Counted from the first letter of the stretch, positions 21,920 to 31,754 are shown. The stretch is DNA of 64,000 nucleotides from Bacillaceae bacterium OF18-1A (GCA_027694045.1 JAQEWB010000012.1:10408-74407), one strand, 5' to 3'. Notes: generated from the sequence alone by a model not told the origin. Numbers and translations are program-made.

Positions 21920-22510
21920 TTAAACAATGAGTTTCTTCACCATTTTTATGAGCTCATCTGAGTAATTTTCTATGGATATAGATGAATTTGCCTTCAGCAT
22001 TCTTTCTTCGATTGCTCCTAAAATAAATGAAGCTAACGTATCGTCTTGGAAAGAGTTCGAAAATACGCCATTTTGTTGACCAGTCTTCAAAATATCTAAT
22101 AACATCGTTCTAAGAGCATCCTCTTCGTCGTCTTCGATTCTGTAATAAGGAATGTTCTCTTCATTTCTTGCATTAAAGACAATCTCAATTAAGGCAATAT
22201 TATTTTTGTAATGAGTTTCTTGATAAGCTAAGTGTGCTTCAATAAAAACCTCTAGTTTATTTAGTTCAGATTGAGCTAATAGTACTCGATTACTAATGAA
22301 TTCATGTTGTTTGGCAACTAAAAATTGTAATGTGCGATTCATAAGGTAAAGCTTATCGTTAAAATGATAAGAAATAAGTCCGGTGCTAATCTTAGCTTTT
22401 TTTGCTACCTTCGTTAAGCTCAAGTTGTTATATCCAACCTCTTCTAATGTATCAATACATGCAAGAATAATTTGTTCACGCCTAGCCTCTGCAATAAAAG
22501 AATCAGTCAC
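21920..22510 (-). CDS. TetR/AcrR-family transcriptional regulator
   Basis: 196 residues. N-terminal helix-turn-helix: ILACIDTLEEVGYNNLSLTKVAKKAKISTGLISYHF (read in two parts, about 15-35 and 36-50). The C-terminal ligand domain is all-helical with FIEAHLAYQE and ILGAIEERML. I take the GTG at 22510, nine bases after AGGAG; the TTG at 22519 would touch the ribosome site. No obvious efflux partner is adjacent, so the ligand is unknown. Confidence 0.88.
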   Translation of the reverse strand: MTDSFIAEARREQIILACIDTLEEVGYNNLSLTKVAKKAKISTGLISYHFNDKLYLMNRTLQFLVAKQHEFISNRVLLAQSELNKLEVFIEAHLAYQETHYKNNIALIEIVFNARNEENIPYYRIEDDEEDALRTMLLDILKTGQQNGVFSNSFQDDTLASFILGAIEERMLKANSSISIENYSDELIKMVKKLIV

Positions 22511-22554
22511 GCTATTCAACTCCTAATTCATATAATTTGAATGTGTAATCAAAA

Positions 22555-22574
22555 AATTGATTGGTTGTTCAATT
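22555..22574. promoter_or_regulatory. candidate TetR-type operator
   Basis: Inverted repeat AATTGA-N8-TCAATT, 45 bases upstream of the TetR gene start. Autoregulatory sites of this class usually lie here. Weak symmetry outside the arms. Confidence 0.3.
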
Positions 22575-22712
22575 AAATAATAGTAAGAAATTATGAGTAT
22601 GTCAAATGCTTTATACCTATATCTTGATAAGGCTAGTTCAATTTTTAATGAGGCCCATTTTCTGAAACAAGCCCGTTTTTCAGCAAGCCAAGCTTCCTAT
22701 TCGCCCTGAAAA

Positions 22713-22721
22713 CATACTATA
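22713..22721 (+). promoter_or_regulatory. SigK/SigE-like -10 before the YjcZ-like gene
   Basis: CATACTATA fits CATANNNTA, the mother-cell -10 pattern, about 66 bases before the start codon. No convincing -35 was identified. Confidence 0.3.
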
Positions 22722-22787
22722 AATTGAATCCCCTCATTTAGAGCAAGGAGAACTTGTTATGAATGATACTAAAGGAGGAATAGGGTA

Positions 22788-22979
22788 ATGAGCGAAAAGT
22801 GTGAACACAGACATGATGATTGTAACCGTAGACATGGTTGCGGAGGCGGTTTTGCGCTTCTAATCGTATTATTTATTTTATTAATTATCATCGGTGCTAG
22901 CTGCTTCGGCGGAGGCGGTTCTTGTGGTTACGGTGGTTACGGCGGTTATGCAGGCGGCTATGGTGGATACTGCTGCTAA
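22788..22979 (+). CDS. YjcZ-like small glycine-rich membrane protein (sporulation)
   Basis: 63 residues. Polar Cys/His-rich start (CEHRHDDCNRRHGCGGG), one helix FALLIVLFILLIIIGASCF, then a Gly-Tyr tail (YGGYGGYAGGYGGYCC). The helix with GASCFG matches the YjcZ sporulation family. AAGGAGGAATAGGGTA precedes ATG. Expression is probably in the mother cell. Monocistronic, with a terminator shared with the convergent transporter cluster. Confidence 0.8.
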   Translation: MSEKCEHRHDDCNRRHGCGGGFALLIVLFILLIIIGASCFGGGGSCGYGGYGGYAGGYGGYCC

Positions 22980-22993
22980 TTATTAAAAACTAT

Positions 22994-23030
22994 TGAAAAT
23001 AGCCTTGTGCCATATGCACAAGGCTATTTT
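22994..23030. terminator. bidirectional terminator
   Basis: AAAATAGCCTTGTGC / GCACAAGGCTATTTT stem with T runs both ways, between the YjcZ-like gene and the last permease of the minus-strand operon. Confidence 0.9.
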
Positions 23031-23032
23031 AC

Positions 23033-25000
23033 TCATACTTTAATATGCTGTGATAATTTATTGATGTAAAGAGAACGAATTAAGAAGAAGAATACGATCT
23101 CGATAATCCCGAATAAAGTGAGTACAATCAATAGCTCTTTTAGTAAAGAGAAAGCGAACATACTTTGTAAAAACTGAATCGCAAATACGGTATGAATACC
23201 AGCAACGATATAGGGGACGAAAAATAATATGCCTAATTGAATCGTTGCAGAGCGAAACATTTCGGATTCAGTTAATCCAAGTTTTGTAATGGTAATATAT
23301 TTTTGTTTTTCGTTCGTTAAATCGTTATACATACGGAAATATAAAACGCTAGCAGCGCCGATAAAGAAAATTAATCCGAGAAATATCCAAATAAAGAATT
23401 GAGCAATGGAGTTTTCTTTACTGCGGATGAGTTCATCAGTAGCTGTATATATATAGAATGGTTTTGTAAAATCTTTGTTATCTTTATTTGCTTTATATAA
23501 GTCGTCCGCATCATTATTTATGCTTTGTAATATATTGTTTGTCGGGATAATTGCATTTTCCCAATTTTCCACGAAGTAGTTATAAACAGTCATTGTTTCA
23601 ATATGAGGAATCATATTTTCAATTACATCATCTCGTACAACAAGTAAATGAGGTAATACAAAAGGAGGCTCTATCCCTTTATTAATAAATCCTTTAATAT
23701 AAAGTTCCTTTTTATTTGATCCCAGTGTAATTGTATTTTGCTTTGCAAATGGATTGGATATAAGATTCAAAAGCTCTGGCGAGTAACGAGAAATAATATA
23801 GACTTGTGTAGAATCAAGAGTTATTTCCGGCCTCTTCAATTGTTTCGCAAGTGTGTTATAGTCACTCATTTTCATAAGAGCAATATCTTGTTTTGAAGCC
23901 GTATCTTTTACGACTGTGAACTTATATTGATTGTATTGAAAATTAGCATTTGTAAGTTCTGTTTCAATTGTAGCAAGATGTTTTTGTTCAAATGAATGTT
24001 CCCTTTCGGATATATATGTGAAGGGGAAAGGATATCGTTCTAATACCGATGCTTTTGTGTTGTTATTAGCGGCAAATAACCCAATAATAATGGTAAATGC
24101 AAGTGCTGATAACATAGAAACGATAAAGAGTACATTAATATTACTACGAGTACGGTTAGCTAAATCTGAAATCCATAGCATGTTTATTTGTTTCATGTAA
24201 AACTTTCTTCGCTTTTTCAAAATGAAGATAAAGAGAAGAAACGTTTGTGAGAAGAACAAATAAGTACCGGCTACTACGAGTGGTAAAATGGATAAAATAA
24301 TCCAATACACAGAACCATTTTGTACATTCTTTTCTGTTACATAGCCTTGCGGAAATGCTGCAATATAATAGCATAAGCCTAAACAAGTTAATGCGAACAA
24401 TGAAATAAGTATGGATGGTTTTTTTTCATTGTTGTTCTTTTTTATGAGCCGAGTCAGTTTACGAGTACGAATGAACATTGGCGTAAATGTAGAAACGATG
24501 AAAAATAAAATAATAAAGGTTACAGTTGTCACGATAATTGCCTTCGTAGGCCAATATAAATAGAGCCCCTGCGCACCTGTCAATTTAGAAGTGACGAGTA
24601 AGAAAAAGTTAGAAAATACAAGACCACCTTGAATACCGGCAAAGATAGCTAGTATTCCAATTATCATATTTTCAATAAACAAAAGACGTTTTAATTGTTT
24701 CGTTGAAATACCGAGAACGGTTAATACACCAAATTGTTGTTTCCGTACATTTAAAAATGTCCCAATAGAATATAAGAGAAAGAAGAACGAGAACAAAACA
24801 ATAATAAACTGTGCCATGCCAGCTAAGTCCATGAGCGGACCTTGTTCATGGAGATCATTCATAAGTTGTAATCGTGGATGATACGCGTATACAGTAAATG
24901 AAAAGAAAACCATGATAGAAAATGCACTACTTAAAAAGTAGGCGAAATATGCTCTCGAATTACGCGAGACATTTTTAAATGCAAATTGCCAAAATGTCAT
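23033..25000 (-). CDS. BceB/YtsD-like ABC transporter permease (third of three)
   Basis: 655 residues. Begins MTFWQFAFKNVSRNSRAYFAYFLSSAFS, shared by all three permeases here. FtsX-type domains flank a large extracellular domain of about 200 residues (roughly 310-525), the hallmark of peptide-antibiotic sensing transporters; about ten helices overall. Start overlaps the ATPase stop by four bases, so this is the ATPase's coupled permease. Likely substrate: cell-wall-active peptides bound to lipid carriers, by analogy with BceAB. Confidence 0.9.
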   Translation of the reverse strand: MTFWQFAFKNVSRNSRAYFAYFLSSAFSIMVFFSFTVYAYHPRLQLMNDLHEQGPLMDLAGMAQFIIVLFSFFFLLYSIGTFLNVRKQQFGVLTVLGISTKQLKRLLFIENMIIGILAIFAGIQGGLVFSNFFLLVTSKLTGAQGLYLYWPTKAIIVTTVTFIILFFIVSTFTPMFIRTRKLTRLIKKNNNEKKPSILISLFALTCLGLCYYIAAFPQGYVTEKNVQNGSVYWIILSILPLVVAGTYLFFSQTFLLFIFILKKRRKFYMKQINMLWISDLANRTRSNINVLFIVSMLSALAFTIIIGLFAANNNTKASVLERYPFPFTYISEREHSFEQKHLATIETELTNANFQYNQYKFTVVKDTASKQDIALMKMSDYNTLAKQLKRPEITLDSTQVYIISRYSPELLNLISNPFAKQNTITLGSNKKELYIKGFINKGIEPPFVLPHLLVVRDDVIENMIPHIETMTVYNYFVENWENAIIPTNNILQSINNDADDLYKANKDNKDFTKPFYIYTATDELIRSKENSIAQFFIWIFLGLIFFIGAASVLYFRMYNDLTNEKQKYITITKLGLTESEMFRSATIQLGILFFVPYIVAGIHTVFAIQFLQSMFAFSLLKELLIVLTLFGIIEIVFFFLIRSLYINKLSQHIKV

Positions 25001-25749
25001 CCACGTCTTCCTCCTAATAATGCTAAAACATCCAATATTTCTTGATAAAACTTCTCACGGTACAATCCGCGGTGCAGTTCATTGTAAAGTTCTCCGTCTT
25101 TAATAAAAATAACACGATTACAATAACTTGCTGCAAACGGATCGTGTGTAACCATTAAAATGGTTGCATCCTCTTCTTTGTTCAATTTCGTAAATAATTC
25201 CATAACATCAATAGCTGCTTTTGAGTCTAAGTTTCCTGTTGGTTCATCAGCTAGTAAGAGAGATGGATGATGAATAACGGCGCGTGCGACAGCAGTACGC
25301 TGTGCTTGTCCTCCAGAAACTTCAAAAATACGTTTATTTAAAATATGATCGATGCCGAGCTTTTTTGAGATATTATCAAGTTTTTTATCCATCTCTTTTA
25401 AAGGGACATTATCTAACGTTAAAGGCAATACGATATTTTCACCGATTGTCAATGTATCTAGTAGGTTGAAGTTTTGGAAAACAAAACCTAATTCTTGGCG
25501 TCGGAAAATCGCTAACTTTTCTCTACGAAATGTGTGCGGCTGTTTCCCGTTAATCACGACTTCTCCAGATGTAGGGGAATCGATTGTGGAAATAACGTTT
25601 AAAAATGTCGATTTACCACTTCCAGATGGTCCCATTATGGCAACGAATTCCCCTTTATCGACGTGTAAGTTTATATTTTTTAAAGCGGTATGAGGGACCT
25701 TTCCCTCATACACTTTCGAGACATTTTTTATGTGTAATACTTCTTCCAT
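24997..25749 (-). CDS. BceA-like ABC transporter ATPase
   Basis: 250 residues. Walker A GPSGSGKSTFLN near 40, Q-loop FVFQNFNLLDTLT near 90, signature EVSGGQAQRTAVARA near 145, Walker B LLLADEPTGNLDS near 165, and H-loop VTHDPFAASYC near 205. Only ATPase among three permease genes. ATG at 25749 follows GAAAGGTGATTATT; a GTG three codons earlier overlaps the ribosome site. The C-terminal GELYNELHRG is shared with the second BceA at 33320. Confidence 0.93.
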   Translation of the reverse strand: MEEVLHIKNVSKVYEGKVPHTALKNINLHVDKGEFVAIMGPSGSGKSTFLNVISTIDSPTSGEVVINGKQPHTFRREKLAIFRRQELGFVFQNFNLLDTLTIGENIVLPLTLDNVPLKEMDKKLDNISKKLGIDHILNKRIFEVSGGQAQRTAVARAVIHHPSLLLADEPTGNLDSKAAIDVMELFTKLNKEEDATILMVTHDPFAASYCNRVIFIKDGELYNELHRGLYREKFYQEILDVLALLGGRRG

Positions 25750-25769
25750 AATAATCACCTTTCTATTTC

Positions 25770-27725
25770 TTAAAACTTAATGTGTTGTGATAATTTTTGC
25801 ATATAAAAGGAACGAATTAAAAGGAAAAAGAGAATTTCAACCGTTCCAAAAATCATAAGTACGACTGTAATTTCAGCAAATAATGAGAGATTTAATATTT
25901 CTTGTAACATCTTTGTCGCGAATATCGTATGGACAGATGCCATAATGTAGGGGACAAAGAATAAAATTGCCAGTTGAATGGTTGCCGAACGTTTCATCTC
26001 AGCTTCTGTTAAGCCAATTTTCGTAACCGTTATATACTTCTCTTGCTCATTTGTTAAATCTGTATACATACGGAAGTATAGAACACTACCAGCACCAATA
26101 AAGAAAATAACGCCAAGGAAAGTTCCGATTAAGAAAAATGAAGCAGTATCTAGCTTCGTTCTATATAGAGAGTTACTAGCTTCACTTGCATGGAACGGTG
26201 AATGCTCTGCTTGAATCGCTGCATTATCGTTATCGATTTTTGTTATAAATGCTGAACCAATATTATATGCCTTTTCCCAGTCTGGCACTTTGAAACTATA
26301 TACACTCATTTTTTTTGAAATAGTTGATAAGGCATCTACATTTTCATCAGATAAAATGAGTAACTGTGGTACTAGCCTATTTGGAAACGGGTTATAACTT
26401 TTATATTCTTTCACTTGCAAATGTAGAGAATTTTGAGCAAGTGTTAGCGTCTTATTCTTCACCCTATCATGCAGTGATCCAATTACTTGGGCATCTAAAT
26501 CTTTAATTAAGACATAAGATTCATTCTTATTCACAGTGAGAGTTTCCCAATTTAATGCCTTAGCAAGTACATTATAATCACTTTGTTTAATTGCATAGTA
26601 GAGCTGTTTGTTATCCTCTGCTAAAGATACTTCATATATATCTGTTTTAAACTTCTCATAAGTAAATTGTTCTTCATGAAATTTTTGCTCTAACCAGTTT
26701 AAGTGTTCAGTAGTTAACGTATTTTCAGTATGTGATAAATACGTAAAAGGGAAAGGGTTCTCCTTTATTTCATCAAACTTTGAAAACTTCCCAAAGCCAT
26801 ATAGAAATGTAATCATCGTAAAAGCGAGTGTCGATAGCATCGCAACAATAAAGAGCATATTAATATTTGTCCGAATACGCGTCGCTAAGTCGGAAATCCA
26901 AAGCATATTAATTCGTTTCATATAAAACTTTCTTCGTGTTTTTAATATACGAATGAGTAAAAAGCTAATTTGTGAAAAGAAAAAATATGTCCCAGCCGCA
27001 ATAAGAGATGGAATGACAAATATGCTAGAGGCGAGATACACAAGTCCAATGATGTCACCGAGCGACATAAAGTATAGTGGATTAGCTGATAATACATATC
27101 CAGCTATTAAACATATCGCGCCAAATAAAGAGATGAGTACAGATGGTTTTCTTTCTTTTTGTTTTGTTCCACCTTTTAAAAGACGTACAGCTTTTCTCGT
27201 ACGGATGAGCATCGGTGTAAATGATGATACGAGAATGAAGAGCCCAAGAAAAGTTATTGTAGTTAAAACAATGGCACTCGTAGGCCAATATAAATATAGG
27301 CCAGGTACATGTGTAATTTTGGCAGTAACGAGTAAAAAGAACTGTGAAAAAACAAGTCCAAGTTGAATGCCAAAAAATATAGAAAGAATACCAATTAACA
27401 TATTTTCTATAAATATGAGTCGCTTTAATTGTTTTTGGGATATGCCAAGTACTGTTAAAATCCCAAACTGCTTTTTACGTACTTTTAAAAACGTACCAAT
27501 AGAATAGAGTAAAAAGAAAAATGAAAAGAACACAATGACAACTTCTGAAATTGTCATTAATATGTTTAGCGCATAATTAACGTCTGTCGTATGCAATTTT
27601 GGATGGAATAAATAAACTGCAAATGAGAAAAAAATGGCGATGGAAAACGCACTGCTTACAAAATAGGCGAAATAAGCTCTGGCGTTCCGTGAGACGTTTT
27701 TAAATGCAAACTGCCAAAATGTCAT
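25770..27725 (-). CDS. BceB-like ABC transporter permease (second of three)
   Basis: 651 residues, same layout as the flanking permeases: MTFWQFAFKNVSRNARAYF, FtsX halves, an extracellular domain (about 315-520) and the segment GVIFFIGAGSVLYFRMYTDLTNEQ near 545. Closer to the first permease than to the third, judging by the last 120 residues. Twenty bases upstream of the ATPase, so the two are probably co-translated. Two BceB-like proteins beside one ATPase is unusual. Confidence 0.9.
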   Translation of the reverse strand: MTFWQFAFKNVSRNARAYFAYFVSSAFSIAIFFSFAVYLFHPKLHTTDVNYALNILMTISEVVIVFFSFFFLLYSIGTFLKVRKKQFGILTVLGISQKQLKRLIFIENMLIGILSIFFGIQLGLVFSQFFLLVTAKITHVPGLYLYWPTSAIVLTTITFLGLFILVSSFTPMLIRTRKAVRLLKGGTKQKERKPSVLISLFGAICLIAGYVLSANPLYFMSLGDIIGLVYLASSIFVIPSLIAAGTYFFFSQISFLLIRILKTRRKFYMKRINMLWISDLATRIRTNINMLFIVAMLSTLAFTMITFLYGFGKFSKFDEIKENPFPFTYLSHTENTLTTEHLNWLEQKFHEEQFTYEKFKTDIYEVSLAEDNKQLYYAIKQSDYNVLAKALNWETLTVNKNESYVLIKDLDAQVIGSLHDRVKNKTLTLAQNSLHLQVKEYKSYNPFPNRLVPQLLILSDENVDALSTISKKMSVYSFKVPDWEKAYNIGSAFITKIDNDNAAIQAEHSPFHASEASNSLYRTKLDTASFFLIGTFLGVIFFIGAGSVLYFRMYTDLTNEQEKYITVTKIGLTEAEMKRSATIQLAILFFVPYIMASVHTIFATKMLQEILNLSLFAEITVVLMIFGTVEILFFLLIRSFYMQKLSQHIKF

Positions 27726-27800
27726 TCACCTGATCCTCCTAGTAAAGTGAAGAGGAAAAAGATACAAGAAATATCCTTTTCCTATAATAACTTTTATATT

Positions 27801-29771
27801 TTAACCATTCGTATACTCTGATAATTTTTGCATGTAAAAGGAGCGAATAAATAAGAAAAATACAATTTCAACTGCGCCAAAAATAAGAAGAACGGCTGAA
27901 ATTTCTTTGAATAGCGATAAGTCAATTACGTCCTGCAGCATTTTTGTTGCAAACATCGTATGGATAGAGGCCATAATGTATGGAACAAAAAATAAAATTG
28001 CGAGCTGAATTGTAGCAGATGTTCTCATTTCTGCATCTGTTACACCAATTTTTGAAATGGTCACGTATTTTTCTTTTTCGTTCGTTAAATCGGTATACAT
28101 TCTGAAATAAAGAACGCTGCCTGCTCCAATAAAGAAAATGACTCCTAAGAATGTTCCAATTAAAAAGTACGCGGCACTGCCGGATGTTATTCTATATAGC
28201 GAGCCTGCGGATTCAAAGTCGCGTATAAGGGCTCCATCGTACTTGAATTGCTCGCGATCATTTTGCACTTTTTTTATAAATTCATCAGCAATTGTATACG
28301 TCTTTTCCCAATTGTTCACTTTGTAATTATATGCTGATATATGTTTAGCCGTATTAGATAAGTTGGTGACGATCGTATCAGGCAAAACTAACGTTTGATA
28401 TGAGAATGAAGATGGAATGGCATTCACATGTTCATAGCCTTTTACTCGTAATTTCGTATTTATGCTAGAGAGCGTAATGTAGTCTCTATTGTAGCTTTGC
28501 TCAAACTCGTTGAATATAGTGATATACGATGTTCCTGTTAAAACGTATGCTTCATTATTATCTAAGAATAGTTGTTTCATGTGCAGAGAGGCAGCAAGTT
28601 TGTTATAGTCACTATGCTTAATTGCATATACGTCATTATAAATGGCTATACCCTCATCTTCTTTTAATGGTGCTTCATATAAATCAACGTTTAATTTTTC
28701 ATAAGAGAAACTTTCCTTTTGGAGTTGCTGTTCAAGCCAATTTAAATGCTCATGAACAAAAGGATTTGCATCATATGAAAAATAAGAAAATGGAAAAGGT
28801 GAATTTCTCGTAACCTCTAGCTTTGTAAATTTTCCGACTCCATATAGGAACGTAATCATCGTGAAAGCGACTGTAGATAGCATTGCTACAATGAAAAGCA
28901 TATTAATATTCGTTCGAATACGGTTTGCCAAATCCGAAACCCACAGCATATTCATTCGTTTCATATAAAACTTTCTTCTCGTTTTTAAAATATAAATAAG
29001 TAAAAAACTAATTTGAGAAAAGAAAAAGTAAGTTCCAGTTGTAACGAGAATAGGGATAACGAAAATACTTGAAAACATATATATGACACCTATTTGCGGG
29101 TTTATTGAGACGAAATATTTAGGATTTCCAGCCAAAGTATAGCCGCCTAATAAACAAATCACACCAAATAAAGAGATAAATATGGATGGTTTTCTTTCTT
29201 TTTGTTTCCTATCATTTGTTTTTAAAAGATGTATCGTTCTTTTCGTGCGAAGTAGCATTGGTGTAAATGAAGATACAGCGATAAAGAGACTAAGAAATAC
29301 AATTGTTGTTAAAATGAAAGCCTTCGTAGGCCAGTATAAATATATACCTGGTAGATGTGTAATTTTCGCTGTTACTAATAAGAAAAATTGCGAAAAGACA
29401 AGTCCAAATTGCATACCGAAAAAGATAGATAAAATACCAATTAACATATTTTCAGTGAAAACGAGTCGATGTAATTGTTTTTTTGATATACCTAAAACGG
29501 TTAAAATGCCAAATTGTTGTTTTCGAACTTTTAAAAATGACCCGATTGAATAGAGTAGAAAGAAGAATGAGAACAACACAATGACAACTTCTGAAAAAAT
29601 TACTAATCCTGAAATTTCAGAGAGCATAGTGAAATTTTGCAATTTCGGATGAAACAAATAAACAGCAAATGAAAAGAATACGGCAATCGAAAACGAACTA
29701 CTTACGAAATAAGCGAAGTAAGCTCTTGAATTGCGCGTTACGTTTTTAAATGCGAATTGCCAAAAATTCAT
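27801..29771 (-). CDS. BceB-like ABC transporter permease (first of three)
   Basis: 656 residues. MNFWQFAFKNVTRNSRAYFAYF start, TM pairs near 18-38 and 60-80, extracellular domain (about 320-530), and the same GVIFFIGAGSVLYFRMYTDLTNEK segment. No ATPase gene directly follows; 75 bases lead to the second permease. Its start has TTGGAGGTATAGC upstream. It is separated from the two-component genes by the terminator at 29817, so it has its own promoter in under 100 bases or relies on read-through. Confidence 0.9.
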   Translation of the reverse strand: MNFWQFAFKNVTRNSRAYFAYFVSSSFSIAVFFSFAVYLFHPKLQNFTMLSEISGLVIFSEVVIVLFSFFFLLYSIGSFLKVRKQQFGILTVLGISKKQLHRLVFTENMLIGILSIFFGMQFGLVFSQFFLLVTAKITHLPGIYLYWPTKAFILTTIVFLSLFIAVSSFTPMLLRTKRTIHLLKTNDRKQKERKPSIFISLFGVICLLGGYTLAGNPKYFVSINPQIGVIYMFSSIFVIPILVTTGTYFFFSQISFLLIYILKTRRKFYMKRMNMLWVSDLANRIRTNINMLFIVAMLSTVAFTMITFLYGVGKFTKLEVTRNSPFPFSYFSYDANPFVHEHLNWLEQQLQKESFSYEKLNVDLYEAPLKEDEGIAIYNDVYAIKHSDYNKLAASLHMKQLFLDNNEAYVLTGTSYITIFNEFEQSYNRDYITLSSINTKLRVKGYEHVNAIPSSFSYQTLVLPDTIVTNLSNTAKHISAYNYKVNNWEKTYTIADEFIKKVQNDREQFKYDGALIRDFESAGSLYRITSGSAAYFLIGTFLGVIFFIGAGSVLYFRMYTDLTNEKEKYVTISKIGVTDAEMRTSATIQLAILFFVPYIMASIHTMFATKMLQDVIDLSLFKEISAVLLIFGAVEIVFFLFIRSFYMQKLSEYTNG

Positions 29772-29816
29772 ACGCTATACCTCCAAGGCGAAAGTATAGC
29801 TGTATTCGTATTACAA

Positions 29817-29848
29817 AAAATGTATGAGAGTAAATTCTCATACATTTT
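29817..29848 (-). terminator. terminator after the BceRS-like operon
   Basis: AAAATGTATGAGA / TCTCATACATTTT stem ending in TTTTTTG on the minus strand, between the kinase stop and the first permease. Confidence 0.8.
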
Positions 29849-29862
29849 AGGAGTAATTAAGT

Positions 29863-30876
29863 TCATTCCTCTGTCACCTTCTCTAACGGATTGCTTGCGG
29901 CATTATGGAAGATAATTTTAATCGTCGTTCCTTTACCAACTTCAGAATCTAGTTTGACAGAGTGACCTAAGTAATCACAAATTTTACTTACAATATAGAG
30001 CCCCATACCAGTAGATTCTCCGAATGTACGACCGTTTTTTCCTGTGTAAAATGGTTCAAATACTCTTCGAATATCTTCTTGCGGAATACCAACGCCTTCA
30101 TCGCGAACTTCTAAAATAATATCTTTTCCATTTTTATAAGCGGATAAGAATACTTTCTTACCACGTTCACCAGAATAACGAACAGCATTTGTCATTAATT
30201 GATAGATAATGAATTTTAGCCATTTCGCATCAGAAGTAACTTTTAAATCAGAATGAACTTCTAAAACAGGAAAGACACCATTACGGATGAATAGTTCTTT
30301 TAATCCGTTAATATTTTTCGTTACAGTATCTTTTAATGAAATCGTCTCGACATGGAAATCTTCATGGAAGTTATTTAACCTTGCCATGTATAAAGCCATA
30401 TCAAGTCCTTGATTAAGGCGTTCTAGTTCTTTTTTAAACTTCGGAATTAAATGTTCGTCTTCCATCTCCAGTACCATCAGCTGCATGACAGAAACGGGGG
30501 TCTTCATTTGATGCACCCAGTGATTAATAAATAGTTGATGTTCTTGTTGTTTTACTTCGTACGATTGTAGTTCTTTTTGGAAGAGACGGTACTGTGTACG
30601 CACGAGCTCATTTACACCGTGAGGCATTGGAGCGGTCGCTCTTTCAATAAACGCGTCTTCCATTTTCTCTGGTTGCTCACTTAATCTATGATACATTCTG
30701 CGATTGCGAACGTAACGATAAGCAAGGAAACAAATAAAGAGATATAAGCTTAAAACGACGAAGTAAAATTTATTATTTTGAAATCCATCTACTGCATCAT
30801 AAAGAACGAAAATGATACCGAAATTTAATACGTACAGTAGAAAGAATGCAAAATGATCACGTAAAAATAGCTTCAT
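29863..30876 (-). CDS. BceS-like intramembrane-sensing histidine kinase
   Basis: 337 residues. Two close N-terminal helices (about 8-28 and 37-56) with about eight residues outside, so it cannot bind a ligand by itself; kinases of this class sense through their BceAB transporter. Dimerisation/H-box INHWVHQMKTPVSVMQLM near 125, N-box QLMTNAVRYSGE near 215, and G-boxes GESTGMGLYIVSKI near 290. Begins two bases after the regulator's stop. Confidence 0.92.
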   Translation of the reverse strand: MKLFLRDHFAFFLLYVLNFGIIFVLYDAVDGFQNNKFYFVVLSLYLFICFLAYRYVRNRRMYHRLSEQPEKMEDAFIERATAPMPHGVNELVRTQYRLFQKELQSYEVKQQEHQLFINHWVHQMKTPVSVMQLMVLEMEDEHLIPKFKKELERLNQGLDMALYMARLNNFHEDFHVETISLKDTVTKNINGLKELFIRNGVFPVLEVHSDLKVTSDAKWLKFIIYQLMTNAVRYSGERGKKVFLSAYKNGKDIILEVRDEGVGIPQEDIRRVFEPFYTGKNGRTFGESTGMGLYIVSKICDYLGHSVKLDSEVGKGTTIKIIFHNAASNPLEKVTEE

Positions 30877-30878
30877 GC

Positions 30879-31574
30879 TTATTCACTCCAAGTTGCGTTA
30901 AAACGATACCCAAGTCCGCGCACTGTTTCAATAGCGTTCTCAATGCCAAGCTCATTAAACTTCTTACGAAGACGCGTAATATTTACGTTTAATGTATTTT
31001 CTTCAACGAAGCTCTCATCGTCCCAAAGTGCAGCTAATAAATCTTCACGACTCGCTGTACGAGGGAATTTAGATAGTAACATCTCTGCTAAAATTGCCTC
31101 TTTCTTCGTTAAAAGAACTTGCTCAGACCCAAAATGAATTTCTGGACGTTCAGGGAATAGTTTTAAACCTTCTACTTCAACGATACGTTCCGAAATATTT
31201 GGTGCATAATCACCGTAAATACGGCGTAATTGTCCTTTAATTTTTGCCATTACAACGTCGTAGTGGAATGGTTTTGTAATGTAATCATCCGCACCGCTTT
31301 CAATTGCCATAATTTGTTCCATCTCACCAGCACGCGCTGAAATGAAAATAATTGGACAAGTAGATTCATGACGAATTTGACGGCACCAGTAGAAACCATC
31401 GAATTTCGGTAAGTTTACATCAAGTAAAACAAGATGTGGTTTCACTGCGTTAAACGATTCCATAATATCATCGAAGTTCTCCGCAACAACAGCTTCATAA
31501 CCGTACTTCTGAATGTGAGATTGCAGTAATGATGAAATATTTGGATCGTCTTCAACGATTAAAATTTTATACAT
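30879..31574 (-). CDS. BceR-like OmpR-family response regulator
   Basis: 231 residues. Receiver with VEDDPNIS near 6, acceptor Asp in LVLLDVNLPKFDGF near 51, and Lys in GADDYITKPF near 101; the C-terminal winged helix has LTKKEAILAEMLL and NTLNVNITRLRKKFNELG. ATG at 31574 has AGGAGGAG seven bases upstream; the longer frame to 31598 has none. It should activate a BceAB transporter; both the minus-strand cluster and the one at 33320 are candidates. Most attractive owner of the operator family described in the findings, but unproven. Confidence 0.92.
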   Translation of the reverse strand: MYKILIVEDDPNISSLLQSHIQKYGYEAVVAENFDDIMESFNAVKPHLVLLDVNLPKFDGFYWCRQIRHESTCPIIFISARAGEMEQIMAIESGADDYITKPFHYDVVMAKIKGQLRRIYGDYAPNISERIVEVEGLKLFPERPEIHFGSEQVLLTKKEAILAEMLLSKFPRTASREDLLAALWDDESFVEENTLNVNITRLRKKFNELGIENAIETVRGLGYRFNATWSE

Positions 31575-31707
31575 ATGTATACTCCTCCTAAAAAACAATT
31601 GTAGCTATAGTGTATCATGTGTTTCAAGTCTTTTCATTATGTTGAAAAACAAGCTAGTAAACAGTATAGGTCAAAAGCCTAAAAAGTAAAAAGGGCGGTG
31701 GATACAA

Positions 31708-31736
31708 TTGACAAATAACGGTAATCGGTTTAATAT
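31708..31736 (+). promoter_or_regulatory. sdpRI promoter, full consensus
   Basis: TTGACA, 17 bases, TAATAT. A strong SigA promoter, consistent with a unit held off by a repressor. Confidence 0.8.
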
Positions 31737-31754
31737 TTAGATAAATATCTAAAT
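31735..31754. promoter_or_regulatory. SdpR-type operator
   Basis: Perfect inverted repeat ATTTAGAT-AAAT-ATCTAAAT overlapping the -10 and the start site of the sdpRI promoter. Placement fits autorepression by the ArsR-family product. Confidence 0.7.
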
